This document shows, one piece after another, positions 5,231-12,980 of a DNA stretch of 23,355 nucleotides; within the stretch, counting starts at the first letter, position 1, and every line of letters starts with the position of its first letter. The DNA comes from Legionellaceae bacterium UBA2794 (lineage in GTDB: Bacteria > Pseudomonadota > Gammaproteobacteria > Legionellales > Legionellaceae), in contig DEHS01000049.1 in the NCBI GenBank assembly GCA_002352055.1, positions 1,326 to 24,680 on the forward strand. Direction: 5' to 3'. A program made the position numbers and the translations under genes. Below the pieces are notes generated by a model, which did not search any database, was not told where the DNA came from, and was given only the letters and a program-made list of their open reading frames with translations.

Positions 5231-5692
5231 GTGAAAACAGTAAATCAGTTAGCCATACCCATGAGTATTATGTTTTTGTGCCTGGCTGTAAGTGTGGTGT
5301 GCACCGCTCAGGTGACTCAAGTGAATCGTTATGCAACCGTTGAGAATAAGCCGTTAACCTCACAAATTAATCCCTTACTCACCGTCCAGCAAATTCATTT
5401 CCCGCAACACATTCATACCGTAGGGGACGCACTGACTCATTGGATGCAGTATTCAGGCTATGCCCTGGTTGATGAGAAGGTGCAAAGCCAGGCCCTTAAA
5501 GACATCATGAAGCAACCTTTACCGCAAGTGGTGAGACATCTTGGACCACTGACAGTGCACGATGGATTAGAAGTTCTGGTCGGACAGCACGTTTTTTCTC
5601 TGATTCAAGACCCCCTTCATCGTCAAGTCAATTTTAAATTAAAACCACAATATGCCAAAACACAAACGAATCTCCGAGGAAAAAAAGCATGA
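5231..5692 (+). CDS. PilL N-terminal-domain protein of the GI-type T4SS (TIGR03748 family)
   Basis: A 153-residue protein from GTG 5231, which has GGGGGA nine bases upstream and gives a clean signal peptide; a TTG at 5195 would add twelve residues and has no clear ribosome site. The C-terminal half, 'VGDALTHWMQYSGYALVD' ... 'PLTVHDGLEVLVGQ', is the PilL-N domain that opens the transfer cluster of ICEHin1056/PFGI-1-type elements. The domain resembles secretin N-terminal modules and acts in the periplasm or at the outer membrane. First gene of the long T4SS operon; it overlaps the next gene by ATGA. Confidence 0.85.
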   Translation: MKTVNQLAIPMSIMFLCLAVSVVCTAQVTQVNRYATVENKPLTSQINPLLTVQQIHFPQHIHTVGDALTHWMQYSGYALVDEKVQSQALKDIMKQPLPQVVRHLGPLTVHDGLEVLVGQHVFSLIQDPLHRQVNFKLKPQYAKTQTNLRGKKA

Positions 5693-6333
5693 ATAACCAC
5701 TGGCACCAGTTAAAATATCTATTGACTCTACCCGCACGCAAAGGGGTGTTTTTTGGATTTCTCATAGTGGCAATGGGTACATCCACCTTGCTGGGTGTAG
5801 TAAGCACTCGTGATACCCCATCCTTAACTCAGAATTTAAGTACTGACACGCTGGTCGTCTCTCGTTTAAATGAGCTGCAGCACCAACTAAAAACCTTAAG
5901 TGAAACAGTTAATAAACCCTTACCTGAGGTAAATCTAGATTCCATCACCCAACAAATAGCACAGCTATCCAGTCGATTGGATGCGCTTCGAGCAGCCGAT
6001 AGCAAACAATGGACTGAAACTCTAAACCTTACTCAAAACACCTTAGGCCAAGAGCTTCATTCCATCAAAGAGGTAGTCACACACTTGGATGATAAAAAAT
6101 CGCAGGTCTTATATTTACCCGCAAAAAGTTTGCCATTTTCTGTCGTGAGTATTGACAGCATTCAACAAGTTCCCGTGACCAGTGTTGCTTATGACTACAA
6201 AACCATTCCCCTGGAGAAGGGCGATGCACTCGCAGGATGGAAGGTGGTGAGCATCGATTATGGCAAGCAACGCCTTGAATTAGAAAATGCACGTGCTGAG
6301 CGAGTACTCATAACTCATGAGCACATCGGTTAG
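5689..6333 (+). CDS. Inner-membrane protein with coiled coil and PilP-like C-terminal domain
   Basis: 214 residues. One membrane segment at about 19-38 follows a short cytoplasmic tail. Residues 55-135 have heptad-like Leu/Val spacing typical of a periplasmic coiled coil. The last 70 residues ('LPFSVVSIDSIQQVPV' ... 'LEKGDALAGWKVVSID') resemble the beta domain of PilP/GspC-type proteins, with the phrase 'GDALAGWKV' ahead of a residue-by-residue beta hairpin. Such proteins link inner membrane and secretin-like outer parts, which fits its place after PilL-N. ATGA overlap with pilL and a GAGGA site. Family name not certain; the PilP likeness is by eye. Confidence 0.75.
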   Translation: MNNHWHQLKYLLTLPARKGVFFGFLIVAMGTSTLLGVVSTRDTPSLTQNLSTDTLVVSRLNELQHQLKTLSETVNKPLPEVNLDSITQQIAQLSSRLDALRAADSKQWTETLNLTQNTLGQELHSIKEVVTHLDDKKSQVLYLPAKSLPFSVVSIDSIQQVPVTSVAYDYKTIPLEKGDALAGWKVVSIDYGKQRLELENARAERVLITHEHIG

Positions 6334-6346
6334 AAAGGGGTGAGTC

Positions 6347-7192
6347 GTGTTTAAAAAATCACTATTAATAAGCGCCCTGTTCTTAAACGCATCGGGACAT
6401 GCTCAATTAACAATCCCGGGGATTGCCATGAACCACACCCATTCCAATGCTTTGGCATCAACCGATAAAACACTGGCTAAAACAAGTCTTTTAGTCAATG
6501 AAGACGACATCACCGCAGAGCAAGACATGACCACGTTAAAACTTACCCCTTTGCAACTCCATGAAGCAAGAGTCTGGGAATTAACGGAAGAGGAAGAAAA
6601 ACGTTATGTTTTTTTAATGCAAAACCGCTCTGCGATTTATTACAAAGGATTAAGGCAAACTCCTGTGGATGTGTTGGGTATTAATGCCCAAAGTGAGGCA
6701 GAGCGCGCTCATTTTGCAGCGCTATCGGCACGGTTTGAGGCCCAAAAGGTATCTAAAAACATCGCATGGAATAACGCATTTTACAAAGCCTACAATCAAT
6801 TATTTGCCAATGTACCGGTAGTGGGTGAATTTGATGCATCCCCTTATTCTCCTGCAGCCTATAAACCCATACGTCTTTATGAAGGCGATACTTTATTTTT
6901 ATTCGTCAAAACCGATGATGCGGTGAAAACAGTCCTCTTAACCTTGATTGATGCAATTAATGCAAACCCTAACACCAAATTGCATTTCATGCTCTTGGGC
7001 ATGGATGACCATGCCGTTCAATTGTGGGCAAACCAAAATCAAATTCCACGAGAACTAGTAAGCAATGGAACAATTACCTTAAATCATGGTGAATTAAGCT
7101 TTGAGGCATTAAACACCCCTAAAAAAACCACCCCTTTATTGCTGTTGGCACGACACGGTGCCTCAAGCGTTGTTGATTTGGGAGTGTTTTAA
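6347..7192 (+). CDS. ICE conjugation protein, TIGR03759 family
   Basis: 281 residues from GTG 6347 with AAAGGGGTGA upstream and a signal peptide ending near 'HAQL'. The conserved family core is visible: 'WELTEEEEKRYVFLMQNRS', 'YYKGLRQTPVDVLGINA', 'ERAHFAALSARFEAQK' and the C-terminal thioredoxin-like part with 'RLYEGDTLFLFVKTDD'. The family is a constant member of GI-type T4SS clusters and probably works in the periplasm; its exact role is not known. The stop at 7192 directly adjoins the next start. Confidence 0.9.
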   Translation: MFKKSLLISALFLNASGHAQLTIPGIAMNHTHSNALASTDKTLAKTSLLVNEDDITAEQDMTTLKLTPLQLHEARVWELTEEEEKRYVFLMQNRSAIYYKGLRQTPVDVLGINAQSEAERAHFAALSARFEAQKVSKNIAWNNAFYKAYNQLFANVPVVGEFDASPYSPAAYKPIRLYEGDTLFLFVKTDDAVKTVLLTLIDAINANPNTKLHFMLLGMDDHAVQLWANQNQIPRELVSNGTITLNHGELSFEALNTPKKTTPLLLLARHGASSVVDLGVF

Positions 7193-7669
7193 ATGCGAAC
7201 CCTGTTTTTTGTCCTCTGTTGGAGTTTCATTGCAGCCTGTTATGCGCTGAAAGTAATAGCCATTGAATCACCCGTTATAGATGCAACTTCCTATTTAGAG
7301 GCAGGCCAGGTTGAGTGGAATAAAGAGGTGACTCCACCTCAAACAGAAGAATTTCCCTTGCCGGTCACAAGCCGTATCAAGCCAGGAGCCGTGAACACCC
7401 ATACCCTTAAAAACAGCCGTTTGTCCTACGTTTTTTTTGTAGTGGGGGATGACCCACGCTCACGTGCCTGGTTAAAAGAGAACGCTGCGCCATTGCAAAA
7501 AAGCAAGCCGTTGGGGCTCGTGACCAATGTGGCCACATCGCATGCGTTGCAGGAATTGACCCAGTTGGCAGGGCTACCCCTACAGCCAGTTGATGTGGAT
7601 GAATTAGCCTCTCTCTTAGACGTGCATCATTACCCGTTTGTCTATGATTCGGGGGTTATATGGCAGTAG
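7193..7669 (+). CDS. ICE conjugation protein, TIGR03765 (PFL_4695-like) family
   Basis: 158 residues with an N-terminal signal segment (1-20). The family signature is in the second half: 'FVVGDDPRSRAWLKENAAPL', 'GLVTNVATSHALQELTQLAG' and the C-terminal 'DELASLLDVHHYPFVYDSG'. Secreted to the periplasm; role in transfer unknown. In many elements a TraD gene follows here, but in this window the next gene is the TIGR03747 membrane protein, which overlaps by ten bases. Confidence 0.88.
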   Translation: MRTLFFVLCWSFIAACYALKVIAIESPVIDATSYLEAGQVEWNKEVTPPQTEEFPLPVTSRIKPGAVNTHTLKNSRLSYVFFVVGDDPRSRAWLKENAAPLQKSKPLGLVTNVATSHALQELTQLAGLPLQPVDVDELASLLDVHHYPFVYDSGVIWQ

Positions 7670-8406
7670 CGCACCGTCAAAGACCGATTAAAAAATCCTC
7701 CTGGATGAAACGCGTATTGGTGAACTTCATGTGTATGGCTTTTTTGGGGTGGATGGTTTTAATGGGCTGGGCATTATGGTCTTGGGTTCATGTGGGCTTT
7801 GAATCAACTGCCTACACCATTGAAACCCTTTCCCTAAAGCAAGCCATGGTGGTTAGCGAGTTTAGCGATGGCTCATTAAGTATCTGGTTAAGTCAAAAAA
7901 TGACCCCAGCCTTTCGTGCTCAATCGGCAGAAGCTCTGATCACAGCCCAAGAGGTGGGTGCCAAGCTTGCTCAAAATGCCCATGAACAAATGAATCTCAT
8001 GATTCATCAAGAACCAACCTATTTAGCTTCCGAATTAACCCAAACGTTCAATGAGTTTTCGTTAAAAGCACACCAATTTTGGATTTTATTAAGCATCACA
8101 GGCCATTTATTACTGATTAAAAGTGCGATTTTGATTGCGGCCATCCCGCTTTTTTTATTAGCCATAAGTGCAGGACTTGTGGACGGGTTAAATCAACGGG
8201 CTATTCGCACCGCATCCTTGGGGCGTGAATCCACTTATGTCTTTCATAAATCCATACCTTTGGCGCGACGTGCCTTGTTGTGGGTCTTGGGTCTGTGGCT
8301 TGCCATCCCACATGCTTTATCGCCAACCCCTTTTTTTGTGAGCTTAAGCGTGTTGCTTGCCTGTTTGGTGAGTGTGACCTCCAGTCGATTTAAAAAATAT
8401 TTATAA
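7660..8406 (+). CDS. ICE membrane protein, TIGR03747 family
   Basis: 248 residues with membrane segments at about 20-45, 128-172 and 195-240, separated by a periplasmic helical part containing 'VVSEFSDGSLSIWLSQK'. The shape and the 'GLVDGLNQRAIRTASLGRESTYVFHKSIPLARRAL' region (split over about 169-203) are typical of the family that normally follows TraD in GI-type clusters. It is an inner-membrane part of the transfer apparatus with unknown role, perhaps a TraD partner. Starts inside the previous gene, indicating coupling. Confidence 0.88.
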   Translation: MAVAHRQRPIKKSSWMKRVLVNFMCMAFLGWMVLMGWALWSWVHVGFESTAYTIETLSLKQAMVVSEFSDGSLSIWLSQKMTPAFRAQSAEALITAQEVGAKLAQNAHEQMNLMIHQEPTYLASELTQTFNEFSLKAHQFWILLSITGHLLLIKSAILIAAIPLFLLAISAGLVDGLNQRAIRTASLGRESTYVFHKSIPLARRALLWVLGLWLAIPHALSPTPFFVSLSVLLACLVSVTSSRFKKYL

Positions 8407-8415
8407 GGAGAGGTG

Positions 8416-8748
8416 ATGAACAAAATGATGTTGGGATTGGGATTAATGCTCTTAAGTTTCGTAAGTTTTAGCAATCAGGCAGAGCTTAATAAAACCTTAG
8501 TACGGGTAATTAATCAAATTAACGCAACGCTCCCTTTACTTGCCGAGGCAGAGGAGGAAATTGAACCCAATGCGCGCGTCCAACTGCACATCAATGCTTT
8601 TGAAGGCAGTGACAAAAAAACCCATCCAGGGGTTCGCGAGGATTTAGTAGCTATTCGCAATGCCTTGATTGATTACATCAATAAGCCTGCCATTGAGCCT
8701 AAAACAGTAAAGCCACTCGCATTTGATTTCGTGGGGAACTCACGATGA
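8416..8748 (+). CDS. RAQPRD-family ICE protein, degenerate signature (TIGR01690-like)
   Basis: 110 residues with a signal peptide ending near 'SNQA'. The pattern Glu-Leu-x-x-Leu-x(5)-Ile-x-x-Ile-x-x-x-Leu-Pro-Leu, then 'NARVQLHINAF' and 'VREDLVAIRNALIDYIN', is that of the RAQPRD family. The C-terminal hallmark itself is replaced by 'AIEPKTVKP'. Start ATG 8416 is five bases from AAGGAG; a GTG three bases upstream is too close. Periplasmic, function unknown. ATGA overlap with the next gene. Confidence 0.75.
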   Translation: MNKMMLGLGLMLLSFVSFSNQAELNKTLVRVINQINATLPLLAEAEEEIEPNARVQLHINAFEGSDKKTHPGVREDLVAIRNALIDYINKPAIEPKTVKPLAFDFVGNSR

Positions 8749-9002
8749 GAGAACAACTTTCTGGTGACTTTGCCAAAGCATTCAATGAAGCAGGAGGGCA
8801 ACACGCTTTAACGTATAGCGGGCTGATTCGCTTCGTGGCACTGATGCTCGTGATTTTAGCCATTCTTTGGTCGATTGTGCATTTTATGAGTGAGGAGGCC
8901 AAAGCGTCAGAAGTGTTTTTGGTGACTCTAGGCTCAAGAACCGTACGTTTGCTCCTAGGCCTAACCTTATTTATCGGTTTATTAACAACAAAAGGAAGTT
9001 AG
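8745..9002 (+). CDS. ICE small membrane protein, TIGR03758 family
   Basis: 85 residues with two membrane segments (about 27-45 and 60-80) separated by a short polar loop. Size, topology and position between RAQPRD and TIGR03745 genes match the TIGR03758/DUF3262 family. It may be a pilin-like or channel subunit; not established. Coupled by ATGA to the gene before. Confidence 0.85.
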   Translation: MREQLSGDFAKAFNEAGGQHALTYSGLIRFVALMLVILAILWSIVHFMSEEAKASEVFLVTLGSRTVRLLLGLTLFIGLLTTKGS

Positions 9003-9004
9003 TC

Positions 9005-9397
9005 ATGAGGCACATCACAAGAATAATAAATCGCTGGACATTAAGTGCCAGTCTCGCGTTCGTGAATTTAAGCTATGCACCCGCTTTGTGGGCTGATAGT
9101 GGTTGGTTTCCTAGGGTTGCGGCATCTGATGATTTGACTCAGGGCAATAAGAGCGCCATGACTGTTTTATCTAATGTGGTGAAACAGGGTTTGATGATTT
9201 TGTTATTCATCGTCTCGGTGGTGATGTTCACCAAATTTATATCCACGATATCGCACGGCATTGAGGAGGCTAAAAAACACGAAGGGGGCTCCCTTGCGGT
9301 ATTTGCCAATTTTGCAGTGATGGGGATTGTCTATCTGACCATCAGTATTGCCACAGGGTATTTAGGATACACCGTCATCGATAAATTTAAACTTTAA
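9005..9397 (+). CDS. ICE membrane protein, TIGR03745 family (pilin-like candidate)
   Basis: 130 residues: a long signal peptide ending near 'ALWAD', a short periplasmic part, and two membrane segments (about 58-80 and 96-120) joined by 'SHGIEEAKKHEGGS'. This is the DUF2976 layout. The combination of long leader and two hydrophobic helices recalls VirB2/TrbC pilins, but pilin function is inference. AAGGAAG site upstream. Confidence 0.85.
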   Translation: MRHITRIINRWTLSASLAFVNLSYAPALWADSGWFPRVAASDDLTQGNKSAMTVLSNVVKQGLMILLFIVSVVMFTKFISTISHGIEEAKKHEGGSLAVFANFAVMGIVYLTISIATGYLGYTVIDKFKL

Positions 9398-9406
9398 GGA
9401 TTTGAT

Positions 9407-9769
9407 ATGACCACTCCATCAAGCCGTCACTTATCCCATGATTTTCCAGCTTATAAGGGGCTGACTTTGCGCGAACTAATGGTTCTTGTGGCCATCACTA
9501 CCGCTGTGATGACTCTGACGTTTTTAATTATTGGCTTATTGTTCCGCTTTCCGGGTGCTTTTGGCTGTACCGGTTTCGTGCTTGGCTTCATTGTCGGGGT
9601 GAGCTTTGCGCCAAAACCAATTTCTCGTCTAAAAGCGGGAAAACCCTACGGATATTTAAAGAAAAGAGTAAGAATAAACCTGGCAAGCTGGGGCTTTGTT
9701 CGACCCCCATATCTTGCGCATGTCGGTCTTTGGCATACCTTAAAACGATTAGGAGTCCGTCGTGTTTAA
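9407..9769 (+). CDS. ICE membrane protein, TIGR03750 family (VirB3/TraL-like)
   Basis: 120 residues; 'YKGLTLREL' precedes two hydrophobic helices (about 23-45 and 48-63), then a basic tail with 'KAGKPYGYLKKRV'. The family is DUF3487. Its size, paired helices and place before the VirB8-like gene suggest the role of VirB3/TraL in the inner-membrane complex. Overlaps the next gene by eight bases. Confidence 0.85.
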   Translation: MTTPSSRHLSHDFPAYKGLTLRELMVLVAITTAVMTLTFLIIGLLFRFPGAFGCTGFVLGFIVGVSFAPKPISRLKAGKPYGYLKKRVRINLASWGFVRPPYLAHVGLWHTLKRLGVRRV

Positions 9770-10421
9770 TTACTGGAACAAGATTGATGCACTCAATCAA
9801 GTCAATCGCGTGCTGTTCGCTTTTATTATTCTCTTAGTCCTTTTAATTGCAGGACTCATAGCTGCCCTGAGCACAGCACCTAAGAAGCTTGAGTTTTGGC
9901 TGGCACCTAACATGGTGGCTAATGGGGGATTAATGAACGCAGGGGAGGTGCCTGATGAATACGTGCATGGATTTGTTACCTCCTTAGTCCCACCCCTAAA
10001 TTCCTGGTCGCAAATGGGGAAAGATGAGTTTGTAACGAACCTAAAGGGGTTTCATTACTATTTCACCCCGCGCCATCAGGAACTTGTAACCCAGACTTTA
10101 AACGCCTATCAACAGGCACAGCTCTTTAACCGAGCCCAGGTGGCGAGCCTTTATCGTTTTTTAGAGCCAAACGATGTGAAACGATTAAGCAACACCACCT
10201 GGGAGGTGCATGTGGTCTTGCGCATTACTCAGAGGCTCAATGACAAAAGCCCCATGGTGATTGCTGACAAAGTGGTGGATTACCACTTGCGCGTCGTCAA
10301 AGTGAACCTGTCTAAATTACTCAACCCCTTTCAATTGGCTCTTGATGGGTACACCAAACCCGAGCGTTTAGTCAAAGACTTATTAAGTCAAGAAAGGACA
10401 GGAGAAGAACATGAACTTTAA
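9762..10421 (+). CDS. ICE inner-membrane protein, TIGR03746 family (VirB8/TraE-like)
   Basis: 219 residues from GTG 9762, with AGGAG upstream. One membrane helix (about 18-40) then a periplasmic domain with 'MGKDEFVTNLKGFHYYFTPRHQ' and a C-terminal 'YHLRVVKVNLSKLLNPFQLALDGY'. This is the DUF2895 layout, equivalent to TraE/VirB8, a scaffold of the inner-membrane complex. Overlaps the next gene by eleven bases. Confidence 0.88.
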   Translation: MFNYWNKIDALNQVNRVLFAFIILLVLLIAGLIAALSTAPKKLEFWLAPNMVANGGLMNAGEVPDEYVHGFVTSLVPPLNSWSQMGKDEFVTNLKGFHYYFTPRHQELVTQTLNAYQQAQLFNRAQVASLYRFLEPNDVKRLSNTTWEVHVVLRITQRLNDKSPMVIADKVVDYHLRVVKVNLSKLLNPFQLALDGYTKPERLVKDLLSQERTGEEHEL

Positions 10422-11214
10422 ACGATGGTTATTCTTAATGACCCTTTGGGTGGGCACAACCTATGCTACAGCGCAACCCGCACAACATGTCCTGTGGGAT
10501 AAAACACCCATCCCTATTACGCTGCCCTTGAACGAGGAACGCCTCATTCGATTTCCATTGGCAATTAGTATTGTCGATTCTGAGCTCGACAAAAACATAG
10601 GGCTTATGAAAATTCAGGACGCATTGTACTTAAATGCCAAAGAATCCTTTGCCAATAAACGATTGGTCGTGCAGCTGATGCCTGAGGGGGAAACGATTGT
10701 TCTTAGTCTTTCGGCAAGTAAAGAGGCCACAGATACGGCACCTATTGAAGTACTGCTTTCATCGGATAGCGAGGATTTGAAAACCCTTGAGCATGATGAG
10801 GAGCCGCCACAAATTAATAAAATGCTTGAGGTAAATCCTGTGTCATTAACCCGGTTTGCCATTCAATCGTTATATGCCCCAGAGCGTTTGTTAGTGATCC
10901 CACCTGGGGTGTCGCGCACCGCTATGCGCACCCATAAAAACATTACTCTGGTTTATGGAGCCAGTATTTTGGCAAGACCGTTAATTTCGTGGCAGGGCGG
11001 GGATTTATATGTGACTGCGATTGCATTAAAAAACGAGCTTAAAAAAAGAGTCATCATCGATCCGCATCATTTAATAGGCAACTGGCAAACGGCAACGTTT
11101 TATCCAACCAATACCCTTGATGCGCGAGGTAACGCAGACAGCACCACTGTTTTTGTAGTCTCCGATAGACCCTTTGGTGAGGCATTAACACAGACTCAGG
11201 AGTTTGTGCGATGA
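10411..11214 (+). CDS. ICE periplasmic protein, TIGR03749 family (VirB9/TraK-like)
   Basis: 267 residues with a signal peptide ending near 'TYATAQ'. 'NEERLIRFPLAISI', 'LYLNAKESFANKRLVVQL' and the final 'GNADSTTVFVVSDRPFGEAL' are typical of the DUF3438 family. By position between VirB8- and VirB10-like proteins it takes the TraK/VirB9 role in the core complex. ATGA overlap with the next gene. Confidence 0.88.
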   Translation: MNFKRWLFLMTLWVGTTYATAQPAQHVLWDKTPIPITLPLNEERLIRFPLAISIVDSELDKNIGLMKIQDALYLNAKESFANKRLVVQLMPEGETIVLSLSASKEATDTAPIEVLLSSDSEDLKTLEHDEEPPQINKMLEVNPVSLTRFAIQSLYAPERLLVIPPGVSRTAMRTHKNITLVYGASILARPLISWQGGDLYVTAIALKNELKKRVIIDPHHLIGNWQTATFYPTNTLDARGNADSTTVFVVSDRPFGEALTQTQEFVR

Positions 11215-12608
11215 AAAAGAATTTAAGCCTTAAGGTGCTCACAGGCGTTGTAGTGAGCGTGGTGGCCTTAGTTTTAATTAATTCGGGTACTGGTGGGAAG
11301 TCCGCATCACCAGAACAAAAAACCAATCCTAATAACATCAATGAAGCCATAGCGAGTCAGTTTAATGACAACATTCGTGATGTCTCAGCCCGTTTGGTGC
11401 AGACCGAACAAAAGATGCGTGCCATCGAAGCACACAATAAAACGTTAAGTGAACACAATGCAGCGCTCATTGCCTCTAAAGAAGAAGGTGGGGTGGTGGT
11501 CCGCCAAGAGCTGCCTCCTGAAATAGCGCAAACAATAGAGGAGTTGAAAAAAGAGCTGCTCCAATTAAAAGAATCAGGAAGCGTGGTCGACCCTGTTGCG
11601 GGCTACCCCGTGGGACAACTCGCGCAAAACGAAACGCTTCATGGACCAGGGAGTGTTATCGATATTGATGCACAGCTCATGAAGCACCCTTTAAGTGAGC
11701 AAGAGGTGCAGTACTGGAATAAGTTAAATGACCGAAGAAAGCGCATTCAAAAAACGCTGACTCGCCCGGTTAAGAGGCGCATCCTCAAGCACGATAATAA
11801 AAAACAAAGCATTCCTTATTACACCATTCCTGCCGGAAGTGACTTGGGCAATACAACCTTATTATCGGCATTAATTGGTGAAGTACCCATTGATGGCAAG
11901 CTCATGCAACCCTTATTTCCCTTCAGCGCCATCATCAGCCGCGGCGATTTAATGGCCTCAAATGGCATAGCACTTCCTCCTGATATTTCCGGGATGAAAG
12001 TGAGTGGTTATGCCATCGGGGTGGGATCCTTTTTAGATAATATTTCCTGCGCCAGGGCTTATGTCACCTCCGTGTTATTTACTTTTCAAGACGGCCATTT
12101 TGTCGTAGTCGGTAAAGAGCAGATGACCAATTCGGTTGATTTAGTCAACAACGAAAGTCTTGGCTATTTGACTACGGCTTACGGCAATCCTTGCATTCAT
12201 GGCAAATATTACACGAATGCACCCAAAGTACTGATGGCTATGATGGCTGCAGGCGGCATGGAAGGGGCTGGAAATAGTCTGTCGCAATGGCAAATGACTT
12301 ATTTTGCAGGACCTAATGGGGCAAGTGCTGTACCCACAGGCTCTTTTGCTCCTTATGCTGCAGGAAGTGCCCTAGCACAAGGCTCGGTTAAAGCGGCTGA
12401 TTGGCTTGAAAAGCGTATTCAAGGCAGCTTTGACATGGTGTTTGTACCTGCAAGCGTGCCTTATCGGATGGGCAATCTCACGCATTATCGTCCTAACCGA
12501 ATGTCTCTTCATGTCACACAAACCATTCAACTTGATAAAGAACCCCAAGGGAGGGTATTAGATTATGGTCACTTACAACATTATACGCATGATTTTAGTC
12601 TCAAGTAG
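11211..12608 (+). CDS. ICE core-complex protein, TIGR03752 family (TraB/VirB10-like)
   Basis: 465 residues: N-terminal membrane helix (about 9-25), a coiled coil (about 45-125), then the beta-barrel domain with 'YTIPAGSDLGNTTLLSALIGEVPIDG' (split in the family as IPAGS...T...ALIG.VP) and 'SGYAIGVGSFLDNISCARAYV'. VirB10-type proteins span both membranes and pass the energy signal to the outer pore. Conserved Cys residues lie in the second half. The 3' end overlaps the lipoprotein gene by 44 bases. Confidence 0.9.
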   Translation: MKKNLSLKVLTGVVVSVVALVLINSGTGGKSASPEQKTNPNNINEAIASQFNDNIRDVSARLVQTEQKMRAIEAHNKTLSEHNAALIASKEEGGVVVRQELPPEIAQTIEELKKELLQLKESGSVVDPVAGYPVGQLAQNETLHGPGSVIDIDAQLMKHPLSEQEVQYWNKLNDRRKRIQKTLTRPVKRRILKHDNKKQSIPYYTIPAGSDLGNTTLLSALIGEVPIDGKLMQPLFPFSAIISRGDLMASNGIALPPDISGMKVSGYAIGVGSFLDNISCARAYVTSVLFTFQDGHFVVVGKEQMTNSVDLVNNESLGYLTTAYGNPCIHGKYYTNAPKVLMAMMAAGGMEGAGNSLSQWQMTYFAGPNGASAVPTGSFAPYAAGSALAQGSVKAADWLEKRIQGSFDMVFVPASVPYRMGNLTHYRPNRMSLHVTQTIQLDKEPQGRVLDYGHLQHYTHDFSLK

Positions 12609-12966
12609 CTTCATGCTGTTGAGCTCTTGTGCCAAGTCTGTCGCTTCAGGAACCATCCCTGAAGAGGGGCTTACGGTGAGCCAGATTTACCACCAGAGTG
12701 TTGCGACTTCCGCGCCCAGTTGGACTGCGCCGCGTTACAAACGCACCGCAAACCACCAACTCGCGGTTCACTACCAAGGTGAAACACGAACCGCAGCGAA
12801 TGAAACGAAAGCCTTGTTTAAAGCGTTGGAGAATCCGGCAATACCCATCTACATCTACCCGCACGTGGCCCTGATTGGTGATGAGCAGTTAGTAAAACCA
12901 GGGTTTACTACCGAATTTTTTCTTTACAAGCAAAACCAATTCGCGCTGGCCAGTGAACGCTATTAA
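12565..12966 (+). CDS. ICE lipoprotein, TIGR03751 family (VirB7/TraV-like)
   Basis: 133 residues with lipobox 'LLSSC' (Cys22) after a hydrophobic leader. The mature part has 'SQIYHQSVATSAPSWTAPRY' and 'NPAIPIYIYPHVALIGDEQLVKPGFTTEFFLY', both typical of the family. It should sit at the outer membrane and anchor the core complex. The start at 12565 has GGGAGGG upstream and overlaps the preceding gene; an ATG at 12589 would give a more standard leader but has no ribosome site. Confidence 0.88.
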   Translation: MVTYNIIRMILVSSSFMLLSSCAKSVASGTIPEEGLTVSQIYHQSVATSAPSWTAPRYKRTANHQLAVHYQGETRTAANETKALFKALENPAIPIYIYPHVALIGDEQLVKPGFTTEFFLYKQNQFALASERY

Positions 12967-12980
12967 TTAAGGGGCAGGAA

